From positions 1 to 50,000 of the forward strand of contig NZ_FLRH01000004.1 in the NCBI RefSeq assembly GCF_900089585.1: a stretch of DNA of 50,000 nt, written 5' to 3'. The position numbers and the translations under genes were made by a program. This document shows, one piece after another, positions 33,691 through 42,745 of the stretch (positions are counted from its first letter, which is position 1; every line of letters begins with the position of its first letter). The notes beneath the pieces were generated by a model, which was given only the letters and a program-made list of their open reading frames with translations, was not told the DNA's origin and made no database searches. The DNA is from Micromonospora sediminicola (lineage in GTDB: Bacteria > Actinomycetota > Actinomycetes > Mycobacteriales > Micromonosporaceae).

Positions 33691-35448
33691 TCACGGACGC
33701 CTTTCCTTGGCCGCCACGGCCAGGAGTTCCTCGGCATGAGCGATACCCAGATCGGAATCCGGCAAACCGGCGAGCATCCGGGCCAGCTCGCGGGCCCGCT
33801 CGGTGTCCTCCACCACCCGCACGCCGCTCGTGGTCACCGCGCCGCCGGTGTCCTTCGCCACCACCAGGTGCCGGTCGGCGAACGCGGCGACCTGCGGCAG
33901 GTGGGTGACCACGAGCACCTGGTGGCTGCGGGCCAGCCGGGCCAGCCGGCGGCCGATCTCCACCGCGGCCTGGCCGCCGACCCCGGCGTCGACCTCGTCG
34001 AAGACCAGCGTGGGCGGGCCGCCGGAACCGGCGAACACCACCTCGATGGCCAGCATCACCCGGGACAGCTCACCGCCGGACGCGCCCCGCTGCAACGGCA
34101 GCGCCGGCGCGCCCGGGTGGGCGAGCAGCCGCAGCTCGACCTCGTCGGCGCCGTCCGCGCCGACGCCCGCCTCGACGCCGTTGACCGGCAGGCTCGGCTC
34201 GGACCGCCCGGCCGGCCGGGACAGTACCGCCACCTCGATCCGCGCGTGCGGCATGGCCAGCCCCGCCAGCTCGACGGTGACCTGTTCGGCGAAGCGGACC
34301 GCGGCCTCGTGCCGGGACGCGGAGACCCGCCCGGCGAGGTCGGCCACCTCACCGGCCAGCCGGGACGCCTCGCGGTCCAGCTCGTCCAGCAGCTCGTCGG
34401 AGGTGTCCAGGTCGGACAGCCGGGTCCGGGCCCGCTCGGCCCAGGCCACCACCCCGTCGACGTCGTCGGCGTACTTGCGGGTGAGCGCGCGCAGCGCGGC
34501 CCGCCGCTCGTAGATGGTCTGCAGGCGGGCCGGATCGGCGTCCAGCGCAGCCAGGTAGGTGGACAGCTCGGCGGACACGTCGGTGACCAGCGTCGCGGCC
34601 TCCTCCAGCCGGGCCGCCAGCTCACCCAGCGCCGGGTCGGTGCCGGCCTGCGCCTCCAGCGTGCGCCGGGCGGTGCCGAGCAGCGCGGTCGCGTCCGGCG
34701 CCTCGTCGGTGGCCTCCACGCCGCCGGCCACGCACTGCTGCGCCACCTGCGCCGCGGTGCGCAGCCCCTCGGCGTGCTCCAGCCGCTGCGCCTCCGCCTT
34801 CAGCTCGTCGTCCTCCCCCGGCTGCGGGTCGACCCGGGTGATCTCGTCGAGGCCCAGCCGCAGCAGGTCGGCCTCCTGGTTGCGCTCTCTGGCGTTGCGC
34901 CGCCGGTCGGCCAGGTCGTCGACCACCGTCCGCCACCGGCCGTACGTCTCGCGCAACGCGTCGAGCAGCTTCTCGTGCTCCGGGCCGGCGAACCGGTCCA
35001 GCGCGGCCCGCTGCTCGGCCGGGCGCAGCAGCCGCAGCTGGTCGGACTGCCCGTGCACCGCCAGCACCTGCTCGCCGACCTCACCCAACGTCGACACGGG
35101 CATGCTGCGCCCGCCCAGGTGGGCGCGGGAGCGGCCCTCGACGGTGACCGTGCGGCTCAGCAGCAACGAGCCGTCCTCGTCGGGCTCGCCGCCGGCGTCG
35201 ATGATCCGGGCGTGCACCGCCTCGGCCACCCGCCCGCGCAGGCGCAGCCGCCCCTCGACCACCGCGCGGCCCGGCTGGGCGCGCACCCGGCCGGCGTCGG
35301 CCCGGCCACCGAAGAGCAGGCCGAGGCCGGTCACCACCATCGTCTTGCCGGCGCCGGTCTCGCCGGTGATGACGTTCATCCCCCCGGCCAACGGCAGCGT
35401 GGTGTCCTCGATGACGCCCAGTCCGGTGATGCGCAGCTCTTCCAGCAC
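33691..35448 (-). CDS. recN: DNA repair ATPase RecN
   Basis: The product has 585 residues from GTG 35448. It has the N-terminal Walker A NVITGETGAGKTMVVTGLGLL (about 25-45) and the RecN insertion with EQVLAVHGQSDQLRLL. A long central coiled coil follows (about 160-365). The ABC signature is LQRGASGGELSRVMLAIEVV and Walker B is TLVFDEVDAGVGGQAA, followed by VVTHLPQVAAFAD. RecN is an SMC-like protein acting early in double-strand break repair. The frame stays open far upstream of 35448, but that part is antisense to the next gene. Confidence 0.97.
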   Translation of the reverse strand: MLEELRITGLGVIEDTTLPLAGGMNVITGETGAGKTMVVTGLGLLFGGRADAGRVRAQPGRAVVEGRLRLRGRVAEAVHARIIDAGGEPDEDGSLLLSRTVTVEGRSRAHLGGRSMPVSTLGEVGEQVLAVHGQSDQLRLLRPAEQRAALDRFAGPEHEKLLDALRETYGRWRTVVDDLADRRRNARERNQEADLLRLGLDEITRVDPQPGEDDELKAEAQRLEHAEGLRTAAQVAQQCVAGGVEATDEAPDATALLGTARRTLEAQAGTDPALGELAARLEEAATLVTDVSAELSTYLAALDADPARLQTIYERRAALRALTRKYADDVDGVVAWAERARTRLSDLDTSDELLDELDREASRLAGEVADLAGRVSASRHEAAVRFAEQVTVELAGLAMPHARIEVAVLSRPAGRSEPSLPVNGVEAGVGADGADEVELRLLAHPGAPALPLQRGASGGELSRVMLAIEVVFAGSGGPPTLVFDEVDAGVGGQAAVEIGRRLARLARSHQVLVVTHLPQVAAFADRHLVVAKDTGGAVTTSGVRVVEDTERARELARMLAGLPDSDLGIAHAEELLAVAAKERRP

Positions 35449-35512
35449 AGCACCCGACAGTAGCCCCGCCGTGTGACAGTTGACCAGCCGGCACGGTGGC
35501 CTGTGGACGCCG

Positions 35513-35518
35513 TACAGT
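35513..35518 (+). promoter_or_regulatory. Possible -10 box for a leaderless regulator transcript
   Basis: TACAGT (fits TANNNT) ends 8 bases before GTG 35527, the same spacing as at the TM2 gene. It supports starting the regulator at 35527 rather than at 35473. Confidence 0.4.
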
Positions 35519-35526
35519 TCTGGCCC

Positions 35527-36501
35527 GTGCTGGAGGAGATCGGTCTGACCCCGGGCGAGGAGCAGCTCTACCGCAGCCTGGTCCAGGCGAGCACGGCCCG
35601 GGTCGAGGAGCTGGCCGAGCGGCTGGGGCGCCCCCGCGCCGAGGTCGCTGCCCGGCTGGACACGTTGCGGGACAAGGGCCTGGTGCTGCCCACCGGCCCG
35701 GGGCCGGACGCGCCGCTGCGGCCGCTGGCCCCGGACGTCCCGCTCGGTGAGGCGCTGCTGCGCCGCCAGTCCGCGCTGGAGGCGGCCCGCGCCGCGGTGA
35801 CGCAGCTGGCCGAGGACTACCGGGCCGGGATGCGCCGCCACGACGCGGCACACCTGGTCGAGGTGGTCACCGGCGCGCGGGCGCTGCGGGAACGCCTGCG
35901 CGACCTGCAGGACGGCGCGCGCGACGAGGTGCTCTGGTTCTGCCGCGCCAACCCGCTGGCGATGCCCGGCCCGGAGAACGTCGAGGAGTTCGACGCGCTG
36001 GCCCGGGGCGTGCGCTACCGGGCCATCTACGAACGGGCGATGCTGCTCGAACCCGGCGCGCTGGCCGACGTCGAGCGCGGCGTACGCGCCGGCGAACAGG
36101 CCCGGGTGCTCGACCGGCTGCCGGTCCGGCTGGCCGTGGTGGACGGCCGGACCGCGATCTGCCCGCTGGTCCCGGACCGCGACGGCGGCGAGCCCACCGC
36201 CGCGGTGATCGGCCGCAGCCAACTGCTGGACGCGCTGGTCGCGCTCTTCGAGAGCCACTGGTTGATGGCCACCCCGCTGGGCGCCTCCGCCGACCGCGAC
36301 GGCGCCGGTTACCAGCCCGACGACGACGAGGTGCGGCTGCTGTCGCTGTTCGTGGCCGGCGTCCCGGACAAGTCGATCGCCTCCCAGCTCGGGGTGAGCC
36401 GGCGCACCGTGCAGCGGCGGCTGGCCGACCTGATGACCGCCGCCGGCGTGGACACCCGCCCCGGGCTGGCCTTCCAGGCCGCCCGCCGGGGCTGGATCTG
36501 A
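35527..36501 (+). CDS. TrmB/LuxR-type transcriptional regulator
   Basis: The product has 324 residues from GTG 35527; GTG 35473 would add 18. The N-terminal winged helix is TrmB-like (LTPGEEQLYRSLVQASTARVEELAERLGRPRAEVAARLDTLRDKGLV). A helical linker leads to a phospholipase-D-like sensor domain (about 115-245: VEVVTGARALRERLRDLQ). The C-terminus is a LuxR-type helix-turn-helix (DEVRLLSLFVAGVPDKSIASQLGVSRRTVQRRLADLM). Such double-HTH proteins are common in streptomycetes and relatives as orphan regulators. It is divergent from recN with 24 to 78 bases between starts, so the two promoters overlap. Its targets are unknown. Confidence 0.85.
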   Translation: MLEEIGLTPGEEQLYRSLVQASTARVEELAERLGRPRAEVAARLDTLRDKGLVLPTGPGPDAPLRPLAPDVPLGEALLRRQSALEAARAAVTQLAEDYRAGMRRHDAAHLVEVVTGARALRERLRDLQDGARDEVLWFCRANPLAMPGPENVEEFDALARGVRYRAIYERAMLLEPGALADVERGVRAGEQARVLDRLPVRLAVVDGRTAICPLVPDRDGGEPTAAVIGRSQLLDALVALFESHWLMATPLGASADRDGAGYQPDDDEVRLLSLFVAGVPDKSIASQLGVSRRTVQRRLADLMTAAGVDTRPGLAFQAARRGWI

Positions 36502-36505
36502 CCGG

Positions 36506-36546
36506 GGTCGGGGCGGGACGGTCCCCAGAGCCGTCCCGCCCCGACC
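36506..36546. terminator. Bidirectional terminator, regulator versus S8 protease
   Basis: GGTCGGGGCGGGACGG (36506-36521) and CCGTCCCGCCCCGACC (36531-36546) form a perfect 16-bp stem with a 9-base loop between the convergent stops at 36501 and 36550. Confidence 0.85.
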
Positions 36547-36549
36547 GGT

Positions 36550-39500
36550 TCAGCGCAGCCCGTACGCGTCGTACACGGTCTGCGTCACCGTGCTGCCGGC
36601 CCGGTCGGACGCGCGGACGCGCAGCGACACCGCGCCCCGCCCGGCCGGCACCTCGACGGTGAACCGGGCACCGGCGCCCCGCACCGCCGCCGTCCGCCAG
36701 GTGTGCCCGCCGTCGAGGGAGACCTCGACCCGTACCCGCAGGCCCGTCGGCGCGGGCAGGCCGGCCGGCTGCCGCAGCGTCAGGCCGACCGCGTGCGGAC
36801 GCCGGCCGGACACCTCGCCGCGCAGGTCGGCCGGGACCCGGTAGTCGACCTGGAGCAGCGGCAGCGGCCGGGCCGCGTCCCCGGCCGGGCGGGCCGAGGT
36901 GAACTCCCACGCCGTCTCGGTGCGGGTGGCCCACCGCCACTCCGGCGACGACCGGGCGGTGGTCACGTCCAGCCGGTAGCGGGCCCGACCGGGTGTGGTC
37001 GGCACCGGCGCCCAGCCGGCGGAGAGGTCGGCGATCGGCTGCCCGTCCCGGCTGACCCGGCGGGTGACGGTGTCCTGCTCCTCGGCGTACCCGGCGGCCC
37101 CGGCGTGCCCGTCCGCGTCGACGAACTCGGCCAGCCGCAGGTCGAGCGTGTCCCCGGTCCGGCTCGGCGCGGACACCCCGACGCCGGCCGGCACGGCCGG
37201 ACGCACCAGCGGCGCGTACCACGTCTCGACCGTCCGGTCGGTCCCGGCGTACCGCCGGGGCGCGGCGTCCAGACCGCCGTTGAGCTGCCCCCAGTTGGCG
37301 AACATCAGCCGGTGCAGGACCCGGTGCTGCCACCACGAGTCACCGGCGCTGACGAACTCCTGCCGGGTGGTCCCGGTGCGCACCATCCGCTGGTCGTCGT
37401 TCCAGGAGAACTCCTGCCAGGGCCGCCACGCGAACCGCTGCTCGGTCGACCAGTCCAGCCCGCCGGTGTCGCCGTAACGGGCGGTCACCTCGGCGGTGTT
37501 GCCGGCGGTGACCCGGTGCGTGATCCGCTCCGGCACCCGGCCCCGCGACACCTGGAACACGTCGTAGAGGTACGGGCTGTCCACGGTCAGCGTGAGGTCC
37601 AGCCGGGCCCGCCCGGTCCGGACGGCGGCGAGCAGCCGCTGCCCGTCGTCGTACGCCACGGCCAGTGCCGCCACCGGCAACCGGTCGCCGGTGGGCCGCC
37701 AGACCGTCCACGCGCTGCGGTCCGCGGGCCGCACGATCAGCACGGCCGCCACCCCGGCCGCCGCGGCGGCGGCCACCTGCTCCTCCTCGGACCGGTCCTC
37801 GGCGGTGGTGAGCAGCGCCGCCGCTCCCCGCGCGCCGGCCAGCTCGGCCGGGGTGCCGGTGCCGGCCGCCACCAGGCGCAGCCGCTGCCGACCGGCCGGG
37901 GCCGGCGACTGACCCATCAGGTTGACGTCCAGCGGCCCGGACACCCCGGGTACGCGGATGTCCACCATCGGCGCCACCAGCTGCCAGCGGGAGGAGAACT
38001 CGAACTCGCCCCGACGCACCGGCCGGGTCGGCGTGACGTTCAGCTGCTGCACCGTGCTGAACGCCATCACCCCGTGGTCGACCTGCCGGCCGTTGCCGAA
38101 GACCCGGTGCTCGTAGAAGCTCAGCGTGGCCCGCTGCTCGGCCGGGCGCGGGGTCTCGATCCGCACCGGCGTGCCGCGCCGCGGGTCCAGCACCACGGTG
38201 AGGTCCCGGTCCACCGTCAGCTCCGGGTCGGTGACCAGGGTGAGCTGCTCGTCCAGCGGCGCGCCGTGCTCGATCAGCGCCTGGAGCAGGTACGGGCCCT
38301 CCTCCACCTGGACCTGCCAGTCCCCGCCGCCGAGCCAGCCCAGCGCGTCGGACTCCGGGTGCTCGCCGAACAGCGTCACCACCGGCGCCGGCCCCGGCCG
38401 GCCGGCCATGTCCAGCGCGCGCAGCGTCACGGTGTGCTGCGGGCCGCTGAGGGTGAGCCCGACCACCGTCCGCACGCTCACCCCGTCGGTCCCGGTCGCG
38501 GTCAGCCACCCGCCGTACGGACCCCGGTCCAGCCGCGCCGGGTCGGCCCGCAGCGGCACGTCCACGCCGCCACCGGCCGGCACCGTCACCGCGCCGCCGT
38601 CGAACGTCACCCCGTCCGCCTCGGCCGTGCCACTGTCCAGGTTGCGCAGGTCCAGCGCCAGCCGCAGCGTCTGCGCGGTCGCCGTGCCGTTGACGTAGCG
38701 CACGGTCCGCGTCGCCGCCGGCGCGCCGGTGGCCAGCCGGCCGAAGTCGGCGGTGGCGGTGCCGTACACCCGCTGACCCAGCGCCCGGGCCACGTCGACC
38801 CGCCCGCCGCCCTGCTCGAACACGGTCGGCCCGGCGGTCAGCTTCGCGGTGCTCACCAGCGCGTCCTTGAGCTGCGCCGGAGTCCAGTCGGGGTGCTCCT
38901 GGGCGAGCACGGCCGCCGCGCCGGCCACGTGCGGCGTGGCCATCGAGGTGCCCGACGCCCGGGTGTAGGCGGCGTCCACCGGCGCGCCCATGGCGGTGCC
39001 CTCGGCCCGCGCGGCGACGATCCCGACGCCCGGCGCGGTGATCTCCGGCTTCAGTCCGTTGTCGCCCAGCCGCGGGCCGCGGCTGGAGAAGTCGGCCAGC
39101 GCGTCGTCACGGTCCACCGCGCCGACGGTCAGCGCGGCGCTCGCCGCGCCCGGCGAGCCGACGCTGCGGGCCGTGCCCTCGTTGCCGGCCGCGACCACGA
39201 ACAGCGCCCCGGTGGCGGCGGTGAGGTCGTTGACCGCCTGGCTCATCGGGTCGGTGCCGTCGGTCGGCGCGCCGCCGAGACTCATGCTGATCACCTTGGC
39301 CCCGGAGTGCGCGGCCCACTCCATGCCGGCGATGATGCCGGAGTCGTAGCCGGAGCCGGAGTCGTCGAGCACCTTGCCGACCAGCAGCCGCGCTCCCGGC
39401 GCCACACCCTTGCGCAGGCCGCCGGAGGCGGCGCCGCTGCCGGCGACGGTGGCCGCCACGTGCGTGCCGTGCCCGTGTCCGTCGCGAGCGCTGCCGCCGC

Positions 39501-40281
39501 CGGTGAAGTCCCGTGCCTCGGCGATCCGACCGGCCAGGTCGGGGTGCCCCGCGTCCACGCCGGTGTCGAGCACCGCCACCCGCACCCCGGCGCCGTCCCG
39601 ACCGGCCGCCCACGCGGCCGGCGCGCCGATCTGCGGCACGCTGTGCTCCAGCGCCACCCGGGCCCGCCCGTCCAGCCAGACCCGTTCCACCCCGGCCCCG
39701 AGCCGGGCCGGCCCGTCGCCGGCGACCCGGGCCGGCGCCGTGCCCCGCAGCGACGTCCACAGCGCGCCGAGGTCGCCCTTGCCGACCCGCAGCGCGGCGC
39801 CGTTGATGCTCGCCAACGGACGGGCCTCGGTGGCGCCGGCGAGCGCCCGCACCCGACCGGCGGCCGGGTCCCGGTAGCGCACGATCAGCGGCAGCGCGGC
39901 CGAGCCGGTGTCGCCGTACCCCTGCTCGACCAGCTCCTGCACGTCGAACAGGTCCGGGTCGAGCACCCCGGCGGACAGGTACGGCACCACGTCGGCGGGC
40001 AGCACCCGCAGCCCGCCGTCGACCTGCGTGGTCTGGAAGACGATCCGGTCGCGTCCCGGACCGGGGTGGACCGTGGCGGCGATCCGGCCGGGCGCAGCCC
40101 GGACCAGCTCGACCCGGTCGCCGGTGATCAGGGTGACGCGGGCGGGCGCCGCGCCCGGGGCGGGTGTGCCCGGGGACGGGCCCGCGGGTCGGGCGGGCGG
40201 GTCGGCGGACGCCGGTACGGCGAGCCCGACCACCAACGCGCCGACCGCGCCGGCGGTGAGCCAGCGGGGGAACCGGTGCAT
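36550..40281 (-). CDS. Secreted subtilisin-like serine protease (S8)
   Basis: The product has 1,243 residues from ATG 40281 (GGAG 8 bases upstream). A signal peptide covers residues 1-26 (RWLTAGAVGALVVGLAVPASA). A propeptide (about 45-215) precedes the subtilisin domain with Asp239 (VAVLDTGVD), His271 (GHGHGTHVAATVAG), oxyanion Asn367 (AAGNEGT) and Ser446 (SGTSMATPH). The long C-terminal half holds beta-rich domains, including a PA-like segment (AAALLTTAEDRSEEEQVAAAAAAGVAAVLIV) and an immunoglobulin-like end. No cell-wall sorting signal is visible, so it is probably released. It is flanked by a convergent regulator and by a gene-free gap. Confidence 0.93.
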   Translation of the reverse strand: MHRFPRWLTAGAVGALVVGLAVPASADPPARPAGPSPGTPAPGAAPARVTLITGDRVELVRAAPGRIAATVHPGPGRDRIVFQTTQVDGGLRVLPADVVPYLSAGVLDPDLFDVQELVEQGYGDTGSAALPLIVRYRDPAAGRVRALAGATEARPLASINGAALRVGKGDLGALWTSLRGTAPARVAGDGPARLGAGVERVWLDGRARVALEHSVPQIGAPAAWAAGRDGAGVRVAVLDTGVDAGHPDLAGRIAEARDFTGGGSARDGHGHGTHVAATVAGSGAASGGLRKGVAPGARLLVGKVLDDSGSGYDSGIIAGMEWAAHSGAKVISMSLGGAPTDGTDPMSQAVNDLTAATGALFVVAAGNEGTARSVGSPGAASAALTVGAVDRDDALADFSSRGPRLGDNGLKPEITAPGVGIVAARAEGTAMGAPVDAAYTRASGTSMATPHVAGAAAVLAQEHPDWTPAQLKDALVSTAKLTAGPTVFEQGGGRVDVARALGQRVYGTATADFGRLATGAPAATRTVRYVNGTATAQTLRLALDLRNLDSGTAEADGVTFDGGAVTVPAGGGVDVPLRADPARLDRGPYGGWLTATGTDGVSVRTVVGLTLSGPQHTVTLRALDMAGRPGPAPVVTLFGEHPESDALGWLGGGDWQVQVEEGPYLLQALIEHGAPLDEQLTLVTDPELTVDRDLTVVLDPRRGTPVRIETPRPAEQRATLSFYEHRVFGNGRQVDHGVMAFSTVQQLNVTPTRPVRRGEFEFSSRWQLVAPMVDIRVPGVSGPLDVNLMGQSPAPAGRQRLRLVAAGTGTPAELAGARGAAALLTTAEDRSEEEQVAAAAAAGVAAVLIVRPADRSAWTVWRPTGDRLPVAALAVAYDDGQRLLAAVRTGRARLDLTLTVDSPYLYDVFQVSRGRVPERITHRVTAGNTAEVTARYGDTGGLDWSTEQRFAWRPWQEFSWNDDQRMVRTGTTRQEFVSAGDSWWQHRVLHRLMFANWGQLNGGLDAAPRRYAGTDRTVETWYAPLVRPAVPAGVGVSAPSRTGDTLDLRLAEFVDADGHAGAAGYAEEQDTVTRRVSRDGQPIADLSAGWAPVPTTPGRARYRLDVTTARSSPEWRWATRTETAWEFTSARPAGDAARPLPLLQVDYRVPADLRGEVSGRRPHAVGLTLRQPAGLPAPTGLRVRVEVSLDGGHTWRTAAVRGAGARFTVEVPAGRGAVSLRVRASDRAGSTVTQTVYDAYGLR

Positions 40282-40744
40282 GCGATGTGCTCCATCTACT
40301 CCGAGGCCGGCCCCGTGAGGCCGGCGATCGGAGTCTGCGACGGCGCGCACCGCCCGGTCACCGGGTACGGGCCGCCGCACCGGCGACATGTCGCCAGGTG
40401 GACACGGCACGGCCCGGATGGGTGGTCGGGGCGCCGGACGTCGCGTCGTCGCCCCAGCTCGTGCGCCGCCGCTTCCTCCGGCGGCGGCTCGACGAGCTGT
40501 CGGCCCGACCGGGGTCGACACCCGACCGGGCGCGGCGCGCCGGTCCACCCGCCGTGTCCCGGCCGCGAACGCTCCGGCGCCCCGACCGTCGCGGACCGAC
40601 CACCCCCTGGTCGGGCCCGCGACCACCGGGTCACGCGTCCGGGAACCGGCGGGCCTCACCGCCGTGCCCGGACTCACCTCGACGTGACCCGTGCGCCCAC
40701 GGTAACGCGCGCCGGGCCGGAGCCGGCCGGTTCTGAGCGGCCGA
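40282..40744. other. Gene-free stretch between nadK and the S8 protease
   Basis: These 463 bases hold no gene that I can support. The open frames in all directions are Arg/Pro-rich and lack family motifs or ribosome sites. The part next to the protease has a hairpin in the presumed 5' leader on the minus strand (GCCGGCC, 6-base loop, GGCCGGC; about 40302-40322). The protease promoter must lie here, but no convincing -35/-10 pair is visible. Confidence 0.5.
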
Positions 40745-41629
40745 TCAGCGCCGGTTGCCGCGCCAGCCCTGCACGGGCAGGTCGAACTTGGCCACCAGCC
40801 GGTCGGTGAACGGACGCGCCCGCAGCCGGACGATGCGCACCGGCAACGCGCCCCGCCGCACGGTGACCCGGGCGCCCGGCGGCAGGTCGTAGACCCGCCG
40901 ACCGTCGCAGCAGAGCACCGCGAGCGTGGTGAACGGGTCGACCGTGATGGCGAACGTGGACGTCGGCGCGGTGACCAGCGGACGGCTGAACAACGCGTGC
41001 GCGCTGATCGGCACCAGCAGCAGCGCCTCCACCTCCGGCCAGACCACCGGGCCGCCGCCGGAGAACGCGTACGCCGTGGAGCCGGTCGGGGTCGCGCAGA
41101 CCACGCCGTCGCAGCCGTAGCGCGACAGCGGCCGGCCGTCCACGTCGACGAGCAGCTCCAGCATCTGGGCGCGTTCGCCCTTCTCCACGCTGATCTCGTT
41201 GAGCGCCCACGACTCGATGGTCGGCCCGCCGTCGAACTCGGCGGTCACGTCGAGGGTGAGCCGCTCGTCCACTGTGTAGTTGCGCCCGACCACGTCGCGC
41301 ACCGCGGTGTCCAGGTCGTCGATCTCCGCCTCGGCGAGGAAGCCGACCTTGCCCAGGTTGATGCCGAGCAGCGGCGCCTTCGCCGGGCGGGCCAGCTCGG
41401 CGGCGCGCAGGAACGTGCCGTCCCCGCCGAGCGCGAAGACGATCTCCGCGCCCTCGGCCGCCTCCGGGCCGGTCACCGGCACCACGCCGGGCAGGTCCAG
41501 GTCGTCGGCCTCCTCGGCCACGACCCGCACCTCGAACCCGGCCGCGATCAGGTCGGCGGCCACGGACCGGGCGTGCTCGGTGCTGCGTCGACGGCCGGTG
41601 TGGGTCACCAGCAGCGCGGTACGGCTCAT
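40745..41629 (-). CDS. nadK: NAD kinase
   Basis: The product has 294 residues and starts at an ATG overlapping the tlyA stop (ATGA). The GGDGT motif is in FALGGDGTFLRAAEL, the NE motif in SWALNEISVEK, and the glycine-rich CATPTGSTAYAFSGGGPVVWPE follows. All are diagnostic of NAD kinases. It phosphorylates NAD to NADP. The tlyA-nadK-recN neighbourhood is conserved in actinobacteria; here the protease and regulator genes sit between nadK and recN, so they look like an insertion into that block. Confidence 0.96.
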   Translation of the reverse strand: MSRTALLVTHTGRRRSTEHARSVAADLIAAGFEVRVVAEEADDLDLPGVVPVTGPEAAEGAEIVFALGGDGTFLRAAELARPAKAPLLGINLGKVGFLAEAEIDDLDTAVRDVVGRNYTVDERLTLDVTAEFDGGPTIESWALNEISVEKGERAQMLELLVDVDGRPLSRYGCDGVVCATPTGSTAYAFSGGGPVVWPEVEALLLVPISAHALFSRPLVTAPTSTFAITVDPFTTLAVLCCDGRRVYDLPPGARVTVRRGALPVRIVRLRARPFTDRLVAKFDLPVQGWRGNRR

Positions 41630-42474
41630 CCGGACACCTCCTCGGTCGTGGCCGCCGTCGCGGCGGCTCCCTGCGGGCCGGCGGCCACCACCGCGCGGAC
41701 CCGGTCGGGATCGGCGGCGGGCGCGCCCCGGCGCAACCATACGAAGAACTCGACGTTGCCGCTCGGCCCGGGCAGCGGGCTGGCCGCCACGTCGGCCAGC
41801 CCGAGGCCGAGCCGCGCGGCGGCCGCGGCGACGTCGAGCACCGCCTCGGCCCGCAGCGCCGGGTCGCGCACCACGCCGCCGGCGCCGACCCGCTCCTTGC
41901 CGACCTCGAACTGCGGCTTGACCATCAGCGCCAGGTCGCCGTCGGGGCCGGTGCAGCCGGCCAGCGCCGGCAGCACCAGACGCAGTGAGATGAACGACAG
42001 ATCGGCCACCGTCAGGTCGACCGGCCCGCCGATCGCCTCCGGCGTGAGGGTACGCACGTTCGTGCGCTCGAACACCCGGACCCGCTCGTCGGTGCGCAGC
42101 GGCCAGGCGAGCTGCCCGTAGCCGACGTCGACGGCGACCACCTCGGCGGCGCCGGCGCGCAGCAGCACGTCGGTGAAGCCGCCGGTGGAGGCGCCCGCGT
42201 CCAGGCAGCGCCGGCCGGTCACGGTCAGCCCGCCCGGGGCGAACGCGGCGAGCGCGCCGGCCAGCTTGTGACCGCCCCGGGAGACGTAGTCCTCGGTCGG
42301 GTCCTCGCCGGTGACCAGCAGCGGGTCAGCCGGGTCGACCATGGCGGCGGCCTTGCGGGCCGGCACTCCGCGCAGCTGCACGCGACCGGCCTCCACCAGC
42401 GCGGCGGCCTGCTCGCGGGAGCGGGCCAGGCCACGCCGGACGAGTTCGGCGTCCAGCCGGGTACGACGAGCCAT
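41626..42474 (-). CDS. tlyA: TlyA-family rRNA 2'-O-methyltransferase
   Basis: The product has 282 residues from ATG 42474. The S4 RNA-binding domain (RLDAELVRRGLARSREQAAALVEAGRVQL, about 5-60) is followed by an FtsJ-like methyltransferase: VSRGGHKLAGAL, the SAM motif CLDAGASTGGFTDVLL, and DLTVADLSFISLRLVLPAL. By family it methylates 16S and 23S rRNA ribose positions; loss in mycobacteria gives capreomycin resistance. The older hemolysin annotation is misleading. It is coupled to nadK. Confidence 0.95.
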   Translation of the reverse strand: MARRTRLDAELVRRGLARSREQAAALVEAGRVQLRGVPARKAAAMVDPADPLLVTGEDPTEDYVSRGGHKLAGALAAFAPGGLTVTGRRCLDAGASTGGFTDVLLRAGAAEVVAVDVGYGQLAWPLRTDERVRVFERTNVRTLTPEAIGGPVDLTVADLSFISLRLVLPALAGCTGPDGDLALMVKPQFEVGKERVGAGGVVRDPALRAEAVLDVAAAAARLGLGLADVAASPLPGPSGNVEFFVWLRRGAPAADPDRVRAVVAAGPQGAAATAATTEEVSG

Positions 42475-42496
42475 CGGTGTGGTTCTCCGCCTCTGC

Positions 42497-42745
42497 TCAG
42501 GCCTGGTCGATGCTGGCGAGCGTCTCGCGCAGCGTCTCGTACGCCGCCTCGTACTGCGCGATCTGGTCGGCCGGGGCGAGCGCCTCGGCGTTGGCCATGC
42601 CCCGCACCGCGGCGTCGACCGCCGGGTGCCGGGCCTCGCCGACCTCCTCGACCGGCGCCGGGCGGACACCGGGCGGCGGGCCGGGGCGCGCGGGCGGGCC
42701 GGGGCGCGGCCCGGGAGGCGGACCCGGGCGGAAGGGCGCGCTCAC
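42497..42745 (-). CDS. Small proline-rich protein, unknown
   Basis: The product has 82 residues and starts at GTG 42745 overlapping the previous stop (GTGA). Residues 1-35 are a Pro/Gly/Arg-rich disordered run (FRPGPPPGPRPGPPARPG). The rest is a helical segment (AVDAAVRGMANAEALAPADQIAQYEAAYETLRETLASIDQA). I recall similar small genes upstream of tlyA in actinobacteria but no function. It is probably cotranscribed with tlyA and nadK. Confidence 0.7.
   Translation of the reverse strand: MSAPFRPGPPPGPRPGPPARPGPPPGVRPAPVEEVGEARHPAVDAAVRGMANAEALAPADQIAQYEAAYETLRETLASIDQA

Noticed and set aside
33373..35463. 696-residue plus-strand frame opposite recN and steA
   Set aside because: It is antisense to two well-identified proteins and has no recognisable domain.
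40295..40330. Riboswitch (for example a cyclic-di-AMP type) in the protease leader
   Set aside because: Only a single GC-rich hairpin is visible, and I could not match the conserved core of any riboswitch class that I know.
40287..40736. Small open frames between nadK and the protease
   Set aside because: They exist in several frames on both strands, are Arg/Pro/Ala-rich, and lack ribosome sites and motifs.
36703..40809. A 1,368-residue open frame on the plus strand opposite the S8 protease
   Set aside because: It is antisense to a protease with signal peptide and full catalytic triad. Its translation is Arg/Gly/Pro/His-rich without domains, the usual shadow of high-GC coding DNA.
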